37,329 nucleotides of DNA from an uncultured Eubacterium sp. (GCA_945920185.1 CAMEJP010000019.1:1-37329); one strand, 5' to 3'; positions 27,701-35,399 are shown, numbered from the stretch's first letter. A program made the numbers and translations. The notes: generated by a model from the sequence alone, not told the origin.

Positions 27701-28156
27701 ATCCTTGGGAAATTTTTCCATAAGTTCATTTTTTGACGCAACTATCTGAAATTCATTATCAATCACCCGGTAAATGTTCTGAGGAAAATTGTAATGGTCA
27801 AGAAGAAATACTATAAACTTTTCCCTTGCTTCATTTGCAGTATCAAGTGCCATGCACACATCCTCTGCGAATAAATCCTTCCACTCCTTCTCGTCTGTTC
27901 TTTTATAGATATTTGTATACTTTTCTAATGCTCTGTCAATCCATAAATCGACTTCATCTTTTTCCTTCTCTTCAGCTTCCTCAGGCTCATTGATATACCT
28001 GACAGCCATTTCATATGCTTCTCTTAATCTCTTAAAGCCTTCCGGATCATCTTCGGGATTATACTCCACAAGCTTCTGTCTGTATGCCTCTTTGACAGCC
28101 GCTTCGTCTTTAGTTTCCTTAATTGAGAGTATATTCCATACCTGTTTCATTTCCAT
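24785..28156 (-). CDS. Large TPR protein with N-terminal J-like domain, partner of HscC-type Hsp70
   Basis: A 1123-residue acidic soluble protein. Residues 1-55 look like a J domain (VWNIL...[31 protein letters not shown] in three pieces), but the HPD triad is replaced by NPE (33-35) in a DDPEGF loop. About residues 60-200 are of unknown fold. From about 210 onward there are at least fourteen TPR-type helical pairs, for example [14 protein letters not shown] and [14 protein letters not shown]. Near the C-terminus is a Cys cluster, CKHCSNKCC (1063-1071). The tail is basic, KKKRK. ATG 28156 has GGAGG at 10 nt; ATG 28165 is too close to it. It overlaps the phosphoesterase gene by 38 bp and runs 4 bp from hscC. 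I infer a co-chaperone scaffold. Confidence 0.85.
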   Translation of the reverse strand: MEMKQVWNILSIKETKDEAAVKEAYRQKLVEYNPEDDPEGFKRLREAYEMAVRYINEPEEAEEKEKDEVDLWIDRALEKYTNIYKRTDEKEWKDLFAEDVCMALDTANEAREKFIVFLLDHYNFPQNIYRVIDNEFQIVASKNELMEKFPKDFLDYFEYQVNHETFMNYSLFETEGLDESDSDIDSYINTYFEIRRLFDEQKYDEAKARMKDAGDYLVYHPYMDVEKMRILNMTDTSEDKADTFKLCGELLEKYGNERYVEYMCAAVLYDNEKYEEAMEHFERLIADDSDHYGAKLHKSKYALYKKDYKQAKELVLDLIEKYPQDNSLVEFMREINDSLMKELKSVYDESGLVKDALEYAWCTFQNEAYDDTIKFLDTLTPEGEDEYDYTNLYGRCLFANQEYEKALPYVLKWKEMIFSAVPDDSEKYQKKLKRRGFSLGIVAMCYAYTKQYNESIPYFEQAIEYEESMENRLSYMERLSNTYNEMGEYEKAVEVCDKIIDIDERYYPAYLNRQEAYFNMKYGQEVINDYYNATAIFPGYYKPYLYAAKVFFYFRQYDNSIEIIEAAKEKASVTNQMRILEIKIHRITAENNEQRHEVIKEIAQLRKLYAEPDNDIENLAEIDYEECLVYYDAAEYDKAMEFVKKAIEKSPDDYGYRWTMADTYYCERNYEDALKVYLEVEKHMPDNADVHYDLGNVYEKLGNAKNAEAQYLKVLDINPEHNDANNKLMNIYQNYYTNSNDEEWYKKALEHADRQIENNPGAYYYVDRGLLYMEAARYEEAIQDYETALTYNPEDMFAYNNSGYALKVLGRYDEAVEKLLKSIELMKAQKIRNRLPYSNLADCYEIMGEYEKAIAMYEENIKMLSENNSDSYTLYDDMADLYLKLGRYEDALKTYERARKRGKATNEEITLDTIRIYVRMNKKLAAMFRLNKVSMSEPNRKDAFDIFLEAGNRWMYTFRDYKKAYACYEKAFKRTPKYTRNYIEVLRVMARINCMSGKKELAAKQAEEALDTIIRLWGSIDNYKNFAQVGPMRVGKLGELYLYKGDIDTAKEYFDSMSDMLRCKHCSNKCCYDKYLNLGVMYELTEDYDMAYEMYCKANKLDPFDDEAISGIEAMEKIKKKRK

Positions 28157-28670
28157 CACAGACATTCCTCCATACTACATTTTTTCCGTCTATAATCATA
28201 TAGCTGTGTGCACTGTCTTCCTTAGGAATAGACACCGAGCCGGGATTCATATATATAAAATCTTCATATACTTCACATTTAGGGACATGGGTATGTCCAT
28301 GAAGCAGTATGCTTCCTTTTGCACACGGGAGCATATTCTTTGCGTTATATATATGTCCGTGAGTAGCGTATATAAGCCTGTTTTCAACATTGATCATTAT
28401 ATAGTCCGCAAGTATCGGAAAATCCAGAACCATCTGGTCTACCTCAGTATCGCAGTTGCCTCTTACGCACATTATCCTGTCCTTTAAAGGATTCAGCATG
28501 GATATAACCTTTTTAGGGTCATACTCACCCGGAAGTGCGTTTCTCGGTCCGTGATAAAGTATATCTCCAAGCAACAGAATACGTTCAGGATTTTCCTCAT
28601 TTATCCTGTCAAGAAGTTTCTCCATATAAAATGCCGAGCCATGTATGTCCGATGCCACCAAAATTTTCAT
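28119..28670 (-). CDS. YfcE-type metallophosphoesterase
   Basis: A 183-residue calcineurin-like phosphodiesterase of the YfcE/MJ0936 group, which hydrolyses phosphodiesters with two metal ions. All metal motifs are visible: ASDIHG (Asp8, His10), GDILYHGPRN (from 35), GNCDTE (71-76), THGH and HGHTH. ATG 28670 preceded by AGGAG is preferred over a start at 28691. The 3' end overlaps the TPR gene by 38 bp in another frame, so translation of the two is linked. It comes 35 bp after trxB. Physiological substrate is unknown for most of this family. Confidence 0.92.
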   Translation of the reverse strand: MKILVASDIHGSAFYMEKLLDRINEENPERILLLGDILYHGPRNALPGEYDPKKVISMLNPLKDRIMCVRGNCDTEVDQMVLDFPILADYIMINVENRLIYATHGHIYNAKNMLPCAKGSILLHGHTHVPKCEVYEDFIYMNPGSVSIPKEDSAHSYMIIDGKNVVWRNVCDGNETGMEYTLN

Positions 28671-28705
28671 AAGCTTCTCCTGTCTGAACAATGTGTTTTT
28701 TACAT

Positions 28706-29593
28706 CTATATCTTTGAACCGGCTATTGCTCCGTCCGCTGCAGCCGTAGCAAGCTGTCGTACTTCCTTTGTCCTGCAGTCACCTGCAGCGTATATTCCCG
28801 GCACGTTTGTCTTAAGGCTCTCATCTGCCTTTATATAACCGTACTCGTCCATATCCACCAGTCCTTCAAACAGCTTTGTATCCGGCATTTGTCCGACTGC
28901 CACAAATATACCCGACACCTCGTACTCCCTAGTGTCATGTGTGATTACATTTTCAACAATGATAGCTTTTACCGTGTCATCTGCCACAGCTTCTTTTACA
29001 ATACAGTTTCTTAATATCTCTACATTTTCAGTATTGCAAAGCTCATTAAGAATACCGTCTTTTCCACGAAATTCTTCACGTCTGTGTATGAGATATACCT
29101 TACTGCACAGCTTAGAAAGATAAAGAGCATCCATAAGAGCCGTATTTCCACCGCCAATTACCGCTACCGTCTTATCTTTATAGAACGCACCGTCGCAGGT
29201 AGCACAATAAGATATGCCTTTTCCTACAAGTTCATTTTCATTATCAAGTCCCAGTTCTCTGTGCTTTGCGCCTGTTGCTATAATCACATTTTTACATTCT
29301 ATGGTATCGCTATCAGTAATGACAAGCTTTGTATCTCCTCTGTCCTCAACAGACACCACTTTCTGATAATCTATTCCTGCACCGCATGCCTGTGCCTGCT
29401 CATAAAGCGAGGTTGCCAGTTCAAATCCTGATATCTCCTTAATTCCCGGATAATTGCTGACCTTCGGAGAATTAACAATCTGCCCTCCGCACATCATACC
29501 TTCCAACACCAATGTTTTCTTTCCTGCTCTGGCAGCATAAATAGCAGCACTGAGTCCTGCTACTCCACCGCCTATAATCACTACATCATACAT
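28706..29593 (-). CDS. trxB: Thioredoxin reductase
   Basis: Transfers electrons from NADPH through FAD to thioredoxin. The 295-residue low-molecular-weight type shows the FAD site IGGGVAGLSAA (7-17), the redox pair in SYCATCDGAFY (Cys130, Cys133), the pyridine-nucleotide motif GGGNTALMDALYLS, and the C-terminal FAD motif GIYAAGDCR. Length is at the short end of normal. It follows trxA by 12 bp. Some clostridial enzymes of this look use ferredoxin rather than NADPH; here the GGGNTA loop favours NADPH but does not prove it. Confidence 0.94.
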   Translation of the reverse strand: MYDVVIIGGGVAGLSAAIYAARAGKKTLVLEGMMCGGQIVNSPKVSNYPGIKEISGFELATSLYEQAQACGAGIDYQKVVSVEDRGDTKLVITDSDTIECKNVIIATGAKHRELGLDNENELVGKGISYCATCDGAFYKDKTVAVIGGGNTALMDALYLSKLCSKVYLIHRREEFRGKDGILNELCNTENVEILRNCIVKEAVADDTVKAIIVENVITHDTREYEVSGIFVAVGQMPDTKLFEGLVDMDEYGYIKADESLKTNVPGIYAAGDCRTKEVRQLATAAADGAIAGSKI

Positions 29594-29605
29594 ATCATTA
29601 ACATC

Positions 29606-29923
29606 CTAAAATACATTTTTTATAAAAGCAATCATATCAGACTTTGATATGGCTCCTACGCTTCTGTCCTTAAGTTCTCCATCCTTAAAAAGAAGAAGGG
29701 TAGGAATACTCATAACCTGATATTTCACGGCTAAGTCAGTTGCTTCGTCAGTATTAAGTTTGCAAACCTTTACTTCAGGTAATTCATTTGATACCGCTTC
29801 AACAATCGGTGAAAGCATCTTGCATGGTCCGCACCAGTCAGCAAAAAAATCCACCATAACAACTCCGCCTGCATTAAGGACTTCTTCCTCAAAATTCTTT
29901 CCGTTTAATTTTACTACTGCCAT
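29606..29923 (-). CDS. trxA: Thioredoxin
   Basis: A 105-residue thioredoxin, the cytoplasmic protein disulfide reductant. The active site is WCGPCK (Cys31, Cys34), with the Asp of DFFADW before it and the cis-Pro of SIPTLLLF. ATG 29923 has AAAGGAG at good spacing. trxB follows by 12 bp, forming a complete reductase pair. Upstream is the Cys-rich C_GCAxxG_C_C protein, so the run may serve thiol balance. Confidence 0.96.
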   Translation of the reverse strand: MAVVKLNGKNFEEEVLNAGGVVMVDFFADWCGPCKMLSPIVEAVSNELPEVKVCKLNTDEATDLAVKYQVMSIPTLLLFKDGELKDRSVGAISKSDMIAFIKNVF

Positions 29924-29975
29924 TTTACATTCTCCTTTTCTTTAAGTTTTTGATTTAATATCTACTAAACCTACG

Positions 29976-30464
29976 TCAGGAAACTGGATTTTCCCTGATA
30001 TAATTTTCAAGTATATATGCCGCACATCCCACAAGTTGCACGCATGGACGTTTTTTATAGTATTCTTCATTGCGCTTTGCCGGAACAGGCGACTCCTTTT
30101 TACCGTCTGTACCAAGCAGCACTCCGCAGACGATAGAACCATTCATCTCTTCAAACTCATGAGCAAGCTCCTGTATTCTTTTGTAATGCAGAGTCTTTCC
30201 GTCTATATCCTTTGCACCGTCATATCCGTACAAAAGACCTGCCACCATAAACATACCGGATACCGCTCCGCACACCTGACGAAGCCTTCCCATTCCTGCG
30301 CCAAAGGACGAGCTCAGGCGAAGCATGGCTGTCGTATCCAAATCATACATATCCGAAAACGCAAGTACTACCGACTGAGAGCAGTTATATCCCTCTTTAA
30401 AAAGCTCCATGGCTTTTACGGCATATTTGCTTTCCTGTAATTTTTCTTCAAAATCACTGTTCAT
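29976..30464 (-). CDS. C_GCAxxG_C_C family protein (putative redox-active Cys protein)
   Basis: A 162-residue protein with the spaced Cys pattern of the C_GCAxxG_C_C family (PF09719/TIGR01909): NCSQSV (Cys28), CGAVSG (Cys65), Cys113, Cys141 and Cys147. Members occur next to oxidoreductases and are presumed redox-active or metal/cofactor-binding; no biochemical role is firmly known. No secretion signal is present. A longer reading from 30563 would run through the upstream hairpin repeat and overlap mrp, so ATG 30464 with AAAGGAG is chosen. It is followed by trxA-trxB, which fits a thiol or Fe-S linked function. Confidence 0.85.
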   Translation of the reverse strand: MNSDFEEKLQESKYAVKAMELFKEGYNCSQSVVLAFSDMYDLDTTAMLRLSSSFGAGMGRLRQVCGAVSGMFMVAGLLYGYDGAKDIDGKTLHYKRIQELAHEFEEMNGSIVCGVLLGTDGKKESPVPAKRNEEYYKKRPCVQLVGCAAYILENYIRENPVS

Positions 30465-30528
30465 ATATTCTCCTTTCCGAAGCGTTAGCGACGGGGCGAA
30501 GAGAAATTCGCGAATGCGATTTCTCTTC
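30465..30528 (-). repeat. Intercistronic hairpin repeat with Shine-Dalgarno edge (copy B)
   Basis: Directly after the mrp stop codon is a 31-bp palindrome at 30498-30528, with 13-nt pairing arms and one bulge. It is followed on the minus strand by CTAACGCTTCGGAAAGGAG, which provides the SD of the next gene. It shares position, length and much sequence with copy A at 3562-3661. Confidence 0.7.
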
Positions 30529-31338
30529 TTATAATCTTTCCAACTTATCGAGCAATGCATCAAGCTCGGGAACCTTAAGTGCTTCTATGTTTCCCGTATC
30601 ACACGCTTTTGCAAATCTGCTGTCAACAGGCAGCTTTGCAAATGTATCCACGCCATACTTTGAAGCTATGTCCTCTATTCTGCTCTCGCCGAAAATACTG
30701 TGTGCCTTTTTGCAGTCAGGGCACACAAAATAGCTCATATTCTCAACTATTCCGAGTACCGGAATATTCATGGAAAATGCCATTTTCACAGCCTTTTCAA
30801 CAATCATACCAACCAGTTCCTGCGGAGTAGTTACTATAATCACTCCGTCAAGAGGCAAAGACTGATATACCGTAAGCGGCACATCTCCTGTTCCCGGAGG
30901 CATATCGACAAACATATAGTCCACATCGCCCCATGCCACCTCAGTGTAAAATTGCTTTACTGTTCCTGCTATAATAGGACCTCTCCACACAACAGGGTCA
31001 GTTTCATTCTCCATAAGAAGATTAAGACTCATAACCTTGACGCCCTCGGAAGAAATATGCGGAACAATAAAATCTCCGTCTGTTTCCGATATACCTTTCA
31101 AATTAAACGCCTTCGCTCTCGCCGGGCCTGTTATGTCCGCGTCAAGAATCGCCGTCTGATGGCATCTTTTGTTCATTCCTGAAGCAAGCATTGATGTCAC
31201 TATCGACTTTCCGACACCGCCCTTGCCGCTGACAATGCCTATCATTTTCTTAATTCTGCTTTTCTCATTCTGCGGCTCTTTTCGTATAGCACAATCCTGC
31301 TTACAGCTTCCGCAGTCGGAATTACAATTTTCACTCAT
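30529..31338 (-). CDS. mrp: Mrp/ApbC/NBP35-type Fe-S carrier ATPase
   Basis: A 269-residue P-loop ATPase of the Mrp family, which carries and delivers iron-sulfur clusters. The N-terminus holds four Cys, C-x3-C-x2-C-x3-C (Cys5, 9, 12, 16), recalling the Cys-rich start of NBP35. The deviant Walker A is KGGVGKS (39-45), DMPPGTGD follows at about 145-152, and the bridging cluster site is CPDC (206-209). ATG 31338 with GGAGG is chosen over a TTG 12 bp upstream. It lies between fliB-like and C_GCAxxG_C_C genes, both Cys-rich, which suggests an Fe-S client nearby. Confidence 0.93.
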   Translation of the reverse strand: MSENCNSDCGSCKQDCAIRKEPQNEKSRIKKMIGIVSGKGGVGKSIVTSMLASGMNKRCHQTAILDADITGPARAKAFNLKGISETDGDFIVPHISSEGVKVMSLNLLMENETDPVVWRGPIIAGTVKQFYTEVAWGDVDYMFVDMPPGTGDVPLTVYQSLPLDGVIIVTTPQELVGMIVEKAVKMAFSMNIPVLGIVENMSYFVCPDCKKAHSIFGESRIEDIASKYGVDTFAKLPVDSRFAKACDTGNIEALKVPELDALLDKLERL

Positions 31339-31359
31339 ATTTTCCTCCAATCCGAAATG

Positions 31360-32478
31360 TTAATCATTCAATATCATTAACAACTTCTTTGTTTCAAATG
31401 CTTTATCCTTTGCAAATATCCCGGTAAGCATCTCAAAATTTTCATAGGAGTGCTCTACCTCTCTTGAATACAGATGCATAATATCCACCTGCTCTTCCTT
31501 AGACAGAGTCTTTCCGTTCCTGACAAATCTAGCCACATCAAGTTCTTTTATCATAAGAAAACCAACAATGGCAATTTTCACTTTTGACAGTACATCCCTG
31601 TCATTTACAGCCTTCAAAAAATAGCGGTATAAGCAGTACATAAGAAAATGTTCGTATTCATATTGCCTGTCTGCATAGTATCTGTCAAACTCTTCATAAT
31701 ATGCGTAATAACAGTCGTCATCTGCATTTTCATAAAGATATCTTTTTACATCTGAAACGCATACATTCCAGTTTTTGTTGATTACTTCAAGCTTGTCAAA
31801 TATATTCCAATACTCAGAAAGCGTCTTACGCTTAATACCTTTTTCTGCTTTAACGGCTTCACAAGAGACAGGCATCAATTCCGTATATTTCTTCTTTTTG
31901 ATACACTTTTGCAGTTCGTCGGCATAAAAAAGACATTCAGAATACCTGTCATTAATACTCTTATTTCTGTTTCTTGCCACATCATACGATTTTTTACGGC
32001 TGCCTTGCAGAAAAAAATACAACTGTGGGTCTATGTCATTGTATGCACTTACAGGCTTGCCGTCCTCTGTATTTTCAAAGGTAACCGGTGTATCATCCTT
32101 CAACATGAGTTCTCCTGCCGTTATACAGGAAAACGCCAGCCCTATCTCACGTGTTGCTCCATATTCTTCTATAAATCTCGGGAAATATGCACATGTATCA
32201 CATAGATGTTCCTCGCCAAGTTCAGTATACAGGTCACATAGCAGCCTGTCATTAAGAAACGGACACCACCCGTTGTCTTTCAGCGTAAAATGTGCTTCTC
32301 CGTCTTCATGCATTACCATAACGGATTTTATCCTGTCACCGAACTCTCCTGTAACGTTTTTATAGTAGTCTGCAGACTTTTTATCCACATCCACATCCCA
32401 TCCGGCACAGCAGGTATCAGTACATTTGTCTGCAATACACTTAAAATCCTTGTAGTAGTATGGCACTCTTATATTCAT
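31360..32478 (-). CDS. fliB: FliB-family (flagellin lysine N-methylase-like) protein
   Basis: A 372-residue protein with the FliB signature. The N-terminal Cys cluster is FKC...DKC...TCCAGW (Cys14, 19, 23, 24), followed by NGWCPFL (Cys72), Cys81 and the pair LCDTC (Cys93, 96). FliB methylates lysines of flagellin in Salmonella, and the family is thought to bind a metal or Fe-S cluster through these Cys. No flagellar gene is in the window, so the substrate here may be another protein. It lies 21 bp upstream of mrp, an Fe-S carrier. Family assignment is good; the methylase function is inferred. Confidence 0.82.
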   Translation of the reverse strand: MNIRVPYYYKDFKCIADKCTDTCCAGWDVDVDKKSADYYKNVTGEFGDRIKSVMVMHEDGEAHFTLKDNGWCPFLNDRLLCDLYTELGEEHLCDTCAYFPRFIEEYGATREIGLAFSCITAGELMLKDDTPVTFENTEDGKPVSAYNDIDPQLYFFLQGSRKKSYDVARNRNKSINDRYSECLFYADELQKCIKKKKYTELMPVSCEAVKAEKGIKRKTLSEYWNIFDKLEVINKNWNVCVSDVKRYLYENADDDCYYAYYEEFDRYYADRQYEYEHFLMYCLYRYFLKAVNDRDVLSKVKIAIVGFLMIKELDVARFVRNGKTLSKEEQVDIMHLYSREVEHSYENFEMLTGIFAKDKAFETKKLLMILND

Positions 32479-32513
32479 AATCTTTTTCCTCAGTTACGGT
32501 TCAATGCAGGCAA

Positions 32514-33374
32514 CTATATGATATTTCTTATTCCGTCACATATTTTTTTGGCAACGGTGGTATTATTCATGGTGTAAATGTGTATGCCGTCCACACCTCT
32601 TGCGAGCAAATCAACAATCTGGTCAATGGCATATACCATTCCTGCATCAAATAGTGCATTTTTGTTATCTGCATATCTGTCAAGTATTCTCTTAAACTTT
32701 TCAGGAAGTGTGGCGCCGCAGAGTGTTACCATACGTTCTATCTGTGCCTTATTTGTAACCGGCATAATTCCTGCATGAATAGGTACATCTATCCCTGCCA
32801 TTTTTGTATTTTCTACAAATTTGCAGAACACATCATTGTCAAAGAAAAGCTGTGAAATCAAGGCATCAGCACCTGAATCCACCTTTTTTCTGAGATTTAA
32901 CATATCCTCTACCTTATCCTTTGCCTCAGGATGGCACTCAGGATAGCATGCACCGCACACATACATATCGCTTTTACTCTTGATATAGCTTACAAGGTCG
33001 CTTGCATACATAAACTCATACTTTTGTGTAATATTGGGATTTTTATCGCCTCTTAAAGCCAGTACATTTTCAATTCCTGCCTCTGAAAGTTCTCCAAGTA
33101 CCCCGTCTATTTCTGACTTAGTATAATTAAGGCATGTCAGATGAACCACAGGTTCAATGCCGTATGTGTTCTTTATCTTCTTGGCAATCTCCAGTGTCTT
33201 GCTGTTAGCCATGCTTCCGCCTGCTCCAAAGGTAATGCTTATATAATCAGGCTTCAGGCTACACAATATCTCAAGTGTACCGTCAATATTCTCAAGCTCC
33301 GTATCCCTTTTAGGCGGGAAAATCTCAAAAGATACCGATTGCTTGTCCTTTTTTAATACTTTATCAAGTTTCAT
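32514..33374 (-). CDS. metF: Methylenetetrahydrofolate reductase
   Basis: Reduces 5,10-methylene-THF to 5-methyl-THF for methionine synthesis. The 286-residue TIM barrel shows SFEIFPPKRD (15-24), YISITFGAGGS with the conserved TFG-GG turn, VHLTCLNYT, and ALRGDKP-like LRGDKN. It is the E. coli-type catalytic domain only, without the SAM-binding regulatory domain of eukaryotic enzymes. ATG 33374 has GGAGG; an ATG at 33386 overlaps that SD. It heads the minus-strand run toward fliB and mrp and has its own promoter. No MetV partner is adjacent. Confidence 0.95.
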   Translation of the reverse strand: MKLDKVLKKDKQSVSFEIFPPKRDTELENIDGTLEILCSLKPDYISITFGAGGSMANSKTLEIAKKIKNTYGIEPVVHLTCLNYTKSEIDGVLGELSEAGIENVLALRGDKNPNITQKYEFMYASDLVSYIKSKSDMYVCGACYPECHPEAKDKVEDMLNLRKKVDSGADALISQLFFDNDVFCKFVENTKMAGIDVPIHAGIMPVTNKAQIERMVTLCGATLPEKFKRILDRYADNKNALFDAGMVYAIDQIVDLLARGVDGIHIYTMNNTTVAKKICDGIRNII

Positions 33375-33440
33375 AGTTTCCTCCATTTTAAATCGTCAGC
33401 GTAAATTCATGCCGCAAAATTCAGCTTAGTGATTACGATA
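33375..33440 (-). repeat. Degenerate intercistronic repeat in the metF leader (copy D)
   Basis: The metF leader contains, on the minus strand, GAATTTTGCGGC then GAATTTACGCTGA. This matches the hairpin-1 edge of copy C (GAAATTTGCGGC then GAACCTACGCTAA) at about 22 of 29 positions by eye. The hairpin itself has decayed. It ends in GGAGG of metF. Confidence 0.45.
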
Positions 33441-33443
33441 TAC

Positions 33444-33499
33444 GAATTTTGTATACAATTTCGCTATAATATTATACTACATCAAAATTCAAAAGTAAA
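33444..33499 (-). promoter_or_regulatory. metF promoter with downstream palindrome
   Basis: Minus-strand TTTACT (33494-33499), 17 bp, perfect TATAAT (33471-33476). A 19-bp imperfect palindrome centred on TTGTATACAA (33444-33462) begins at about the expected transcription start, a classic operator position. The leader from start to ATG is about 90 nt, too short for a full SAM-I riboswitch plus terminator. Confidence 0.55.
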
Positions 33500-33531
33500 G
33501 ATTGCCTTATCAATGTATTCATCAAGCCTCA

Positions 33532-33560
33532 TTGACATTTTTCCAAAATAAAAGTATCAT
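33532..33560 (+). promoter_or_regulatory. Consensus promoter for the DUF4317 gene
   Basis: Plus-strand TTGACA (33532-33537), 17-bp spacer, TATCAT (33555-33560). Divergent from the metF promoter, with about 33 bp between the two -35 boxes. The leader would be about 35 nt long. Confidence 0.8.
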
Positions 33561-33602
33561 ATTCTTTGAGAAAAAATGTTATGGAGGCATAATGCAAAAA
33601 AT

Positions 33603-34730
33603 ATGAACAAAAAAGAAGTACTTGAAATCAAGAAATTATTTACACCCGAAAACAGTGTAATTACAAGAATATGCGGCTGTTATGTGGACGGCAACAAGGA
33701 GATAAAATTAAAGACACGCGAGGCTTTCCATTCCATTCCGGAAAATGACGCCTTTAAATATTATGAAATTTTCAAGCATTCCCTTTCAGGAAGCATAGGC
33801 AAAAATCTTCTCAATATGGACTTTCCTCTTGAAAGTGAAAAAGCGGGAGGCACGCAGGAATTTTTACTGCGTCTTAGAGACAGCAGGCTGACGGATGATA
33901 CCCTTACGGATGAGTTTTTCAACAAAATCATAGAAAATTATAATTATGGCGAAAACTATTACATAATACTTATACATGCCGTCTATGATGTTCCCGGAAA
34001 ATCAAGCGACGGCGAAGAAATGTTTGATTCTTCCGATACGGTATACGACTATATTCTGTGCAGCATATGCCCTGTCGAGCTTTCCGACGCCGGACTGAGC
34101 TACCACATAGAGGACAATACTATAACCGACCGAATTCGTGACTGGATTGTAAAACCGCCGGCAAAGGCATTTCTCTTCCCTGAATTTAACGACAGGGCTT
34201 CTGATATACACAGCGTACTATACTACACCAAAAACCCTGATGACATACAGGAAGGATTTATTGAGAATGTATTCGGAACAAGCAGCATTCCTCTTTCTGC
34301 CAGAGCTCAAAGCGAATCCTTCAACACCATTGTAAAGCAGACGTTAGGCGAAGAATGCAGACTTGAAACCATCCAAAACATTCAGGAAAGCATAAGCGAA
34401 ATGGTCGAGAACGCAAAAGAAAATCCGGAACCTCTCATTCTCAAAAAGAGCGGTGTAAAGCGCATTTTGGAGAACTGCGGTATCGAAGAAGAAAAACTTA
34501 CAGACTTTGACATTCAGTACGACAATGTTGTCGGTGAAAAGGATACGGGAATAGTTGTATCCAACATTTCAAATTTCAAAAAATTCTCCATAAAATCGCC
34601 TGACATTATGATAAACGTAAGTCCGGGCAAAGCTGACCTTATCGAGACAAGGATTATTGACGGAAAGAAATATTTTCTTATACCGGTAAGCGAAGACGTG
34701 ACAGTCAACGGCGTAAACGTAAACTGTTAG
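33603..34730 (+). CDS. DUF4317 family protein
   Basis: A 375-residue soluble protein, the only plus-strand gene here. The start MNKKEVLEIKKLFTPENS, followed by ITRICGCYVDGNKEI, is characteristic of DUF4317, a Clostridia family without known function. No catalytic motif, signal or membrane segment is seen; the C-terminal third is rich in acidic residues. ATG 33603 fits the family N-terminus, although GGAGG lies 15 nt upstream, farther than usual. A 4-codon reading frame starting at ATG 33592 lies nearer that SD and could couple to it. It has its own promoter and a terminator, so it is probably monocistronic. Confidence 0.88.
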   Translation: MNKKEVLEIKKLFTPENSVITRICGCYVDGNKEIKLKTREAFHSIPENDAFKYYEIFKHSLSGSIGKNLLNMDFPLESEKAGGTQEFLLRLRDSRLTDDTLTDEFFNKIIENYNYGENYYIILIHAVYDVPGKSSDGEEMFDSSDTVYDYILCSICPVELSDAGLSYHIEDNTITDRIRDWIVKPPAKAFLFPEFNDRASDIHSVLYYTKNPDDIQEGFIENVFGTSSIPLSARAQSESFNTIVKQTLGEECRLETIQNIQESISEMVENAKENPEPLILKKSGVKRILENCGIEEEKLTDFDIQYDNVVGEKDTGIVVSNISNFKKFSIKSPDIMINVSPGKADLIETRIIDGKKYFLIPVSEDVTVNGVNVNC

Positions 34731-34761
34731 AAAGATTCGCCGCAAGACGCGCGGTCAATGG

Positions 34762-34799
34762 GGCTGTCGCATTAAGAAATTAGTGCGGTGCCTCTTTTT
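34762..34799 (+). terminator. Intrinsic terminator after the DUF4317 gene
   Basis: Inner stem CGCATTA paired to TAGTGCG around a 6-nt loop, extended by GGC/GCC (34762-34764 and 34790-34792) across a small internal loop, then CTTTTT at 34794-34799. It lies 31 bp after the stop codon. The sequence GGGGCTGTCGCA also recalls ends of some insertion sequences, but no transposase is present. Confidence 0.7.
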
Positions 34800-34806
34800 C
34801 TACGTC

Positions 34807-34948
34807 AAAAACAACATATAGTTCTGCAGTTCAGGCACGCTTGCGCTGCTCTCGCCTCGCAGCGGATACTAAATTCGCGCTACGCGCTCATTAAGTACCG
34901 GCGGGCTCAAAGCACCTGAATCTACATGAACTATATGTTGTCTTTTTT
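34807..34948. repeat. Folded palindromic intergenic element (possible MITE-like repeat or two-way terminator)
   Basis: A 14-bp perfect terminal inverted repeat (34811-34824 and 34928-34941) is flanked by A-run and T-run. Inside are nested or adjacent stems: 34830-34835 with 34915-34920; 34844-34849 with 34859-34864; and 34864-34899, which has an apical GCGC-TAC-GCGC. The interior is much richer in GC than its flanks. It lies between convergent genes, where it could stop transcription both ways. Its fold is far more elaborate than a terminator needs. Confidence 0.65.
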
Positions 34949-34964
34949 ATTCTTTGACTTTATA

Positions 34965-35378
34965 TTATTGGCGCAGCATACTCCTGCAGTTCTTGCAAAC
35001 GCCGTATATCATAGAGTTCTTGCACTGTATGTCAAAACCATGATGGTCTTTTATATGCTCGCTGATTTCTTTCATAAAATCACATTCCATATGTATGACG
35101 CTTCCGCATTTTACACACTTAAGATGAAGATGTTCCTCACATCTGTGTCCTGTTTCAACGTACTGATATACCGCCATACTGCCCTTTTCAGCCACATATT
35201 TTATGACCGTGCCATCTCCTGCCAGTTTGTCAAGATATCTGTATATCGTGGACACATTTACCTCGCACATATTGCTTTTCAGATAGTCCGATATATCGGA
35301 CACATTAACTGTTCTGTTACTGTTATTCTTAAGATATTCAAGTATTTTTGTCCTGCTGACCGTTGTATATCCTGCCAT
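34965..35378 (-). CDS. Fur-family metal-responsive transcriptional regulator
   Basis: A 137-residue Fur/Zur/PerR-type repressor. The N-terminal winged helix (about 5-75) contains the recognition region NVSTIYRYLDKL. The dimerisation half holds the structural zinc pairs CVKC (88-91) and CKNC (128-131), plus HRCEEHLHLKC with several His and Cys that could form the sensory site. Which metal it senses cannot be read directly; the wealth of Cys/His resembles Zur more than PerR. It lies 21 bp after the permease gene and likely controls that operon through the palindromes at 36292-36323. ATG 35378 has TGAGGT as SD. Confidence 0.9.
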   Translation of the reverse strand: MAGYTTVSRTKILEYLKNNSNRTVNVSDISDYLKSNMCEVNVSTIYRYLDKLAGDGTVIKYVAEKGSMAVYQYVETGHRCEEHLHLKCVKCGSVIHMECDFMKEISEHIKDHHGFDIQCKNSMIYGVCKNCRSMLRQ

Positions 35379-35399
35379 ATTTACCTCACATTCCGACTT

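Noticed and set aside
30465..30563. N-terminally extended C_GCAxxG_C_C protein from 30563
   Set aside because: The extra 33 codons run through the hairpin repeat and overlap the mrp end; the SD before ATG 30464 is strong.
33375..33470. SAM riboswitch in the metF leader
   Set aside because: The leader is about 90 nt with no S-box core and no terminator hairpin before the SD.
34731..34964. Insertion sequence remnant
   Set aside because: Inverted repeats are present and one end recalls IS termini, but there is no transposase fragment and no clear target duplication, so only a repeat is annotated.
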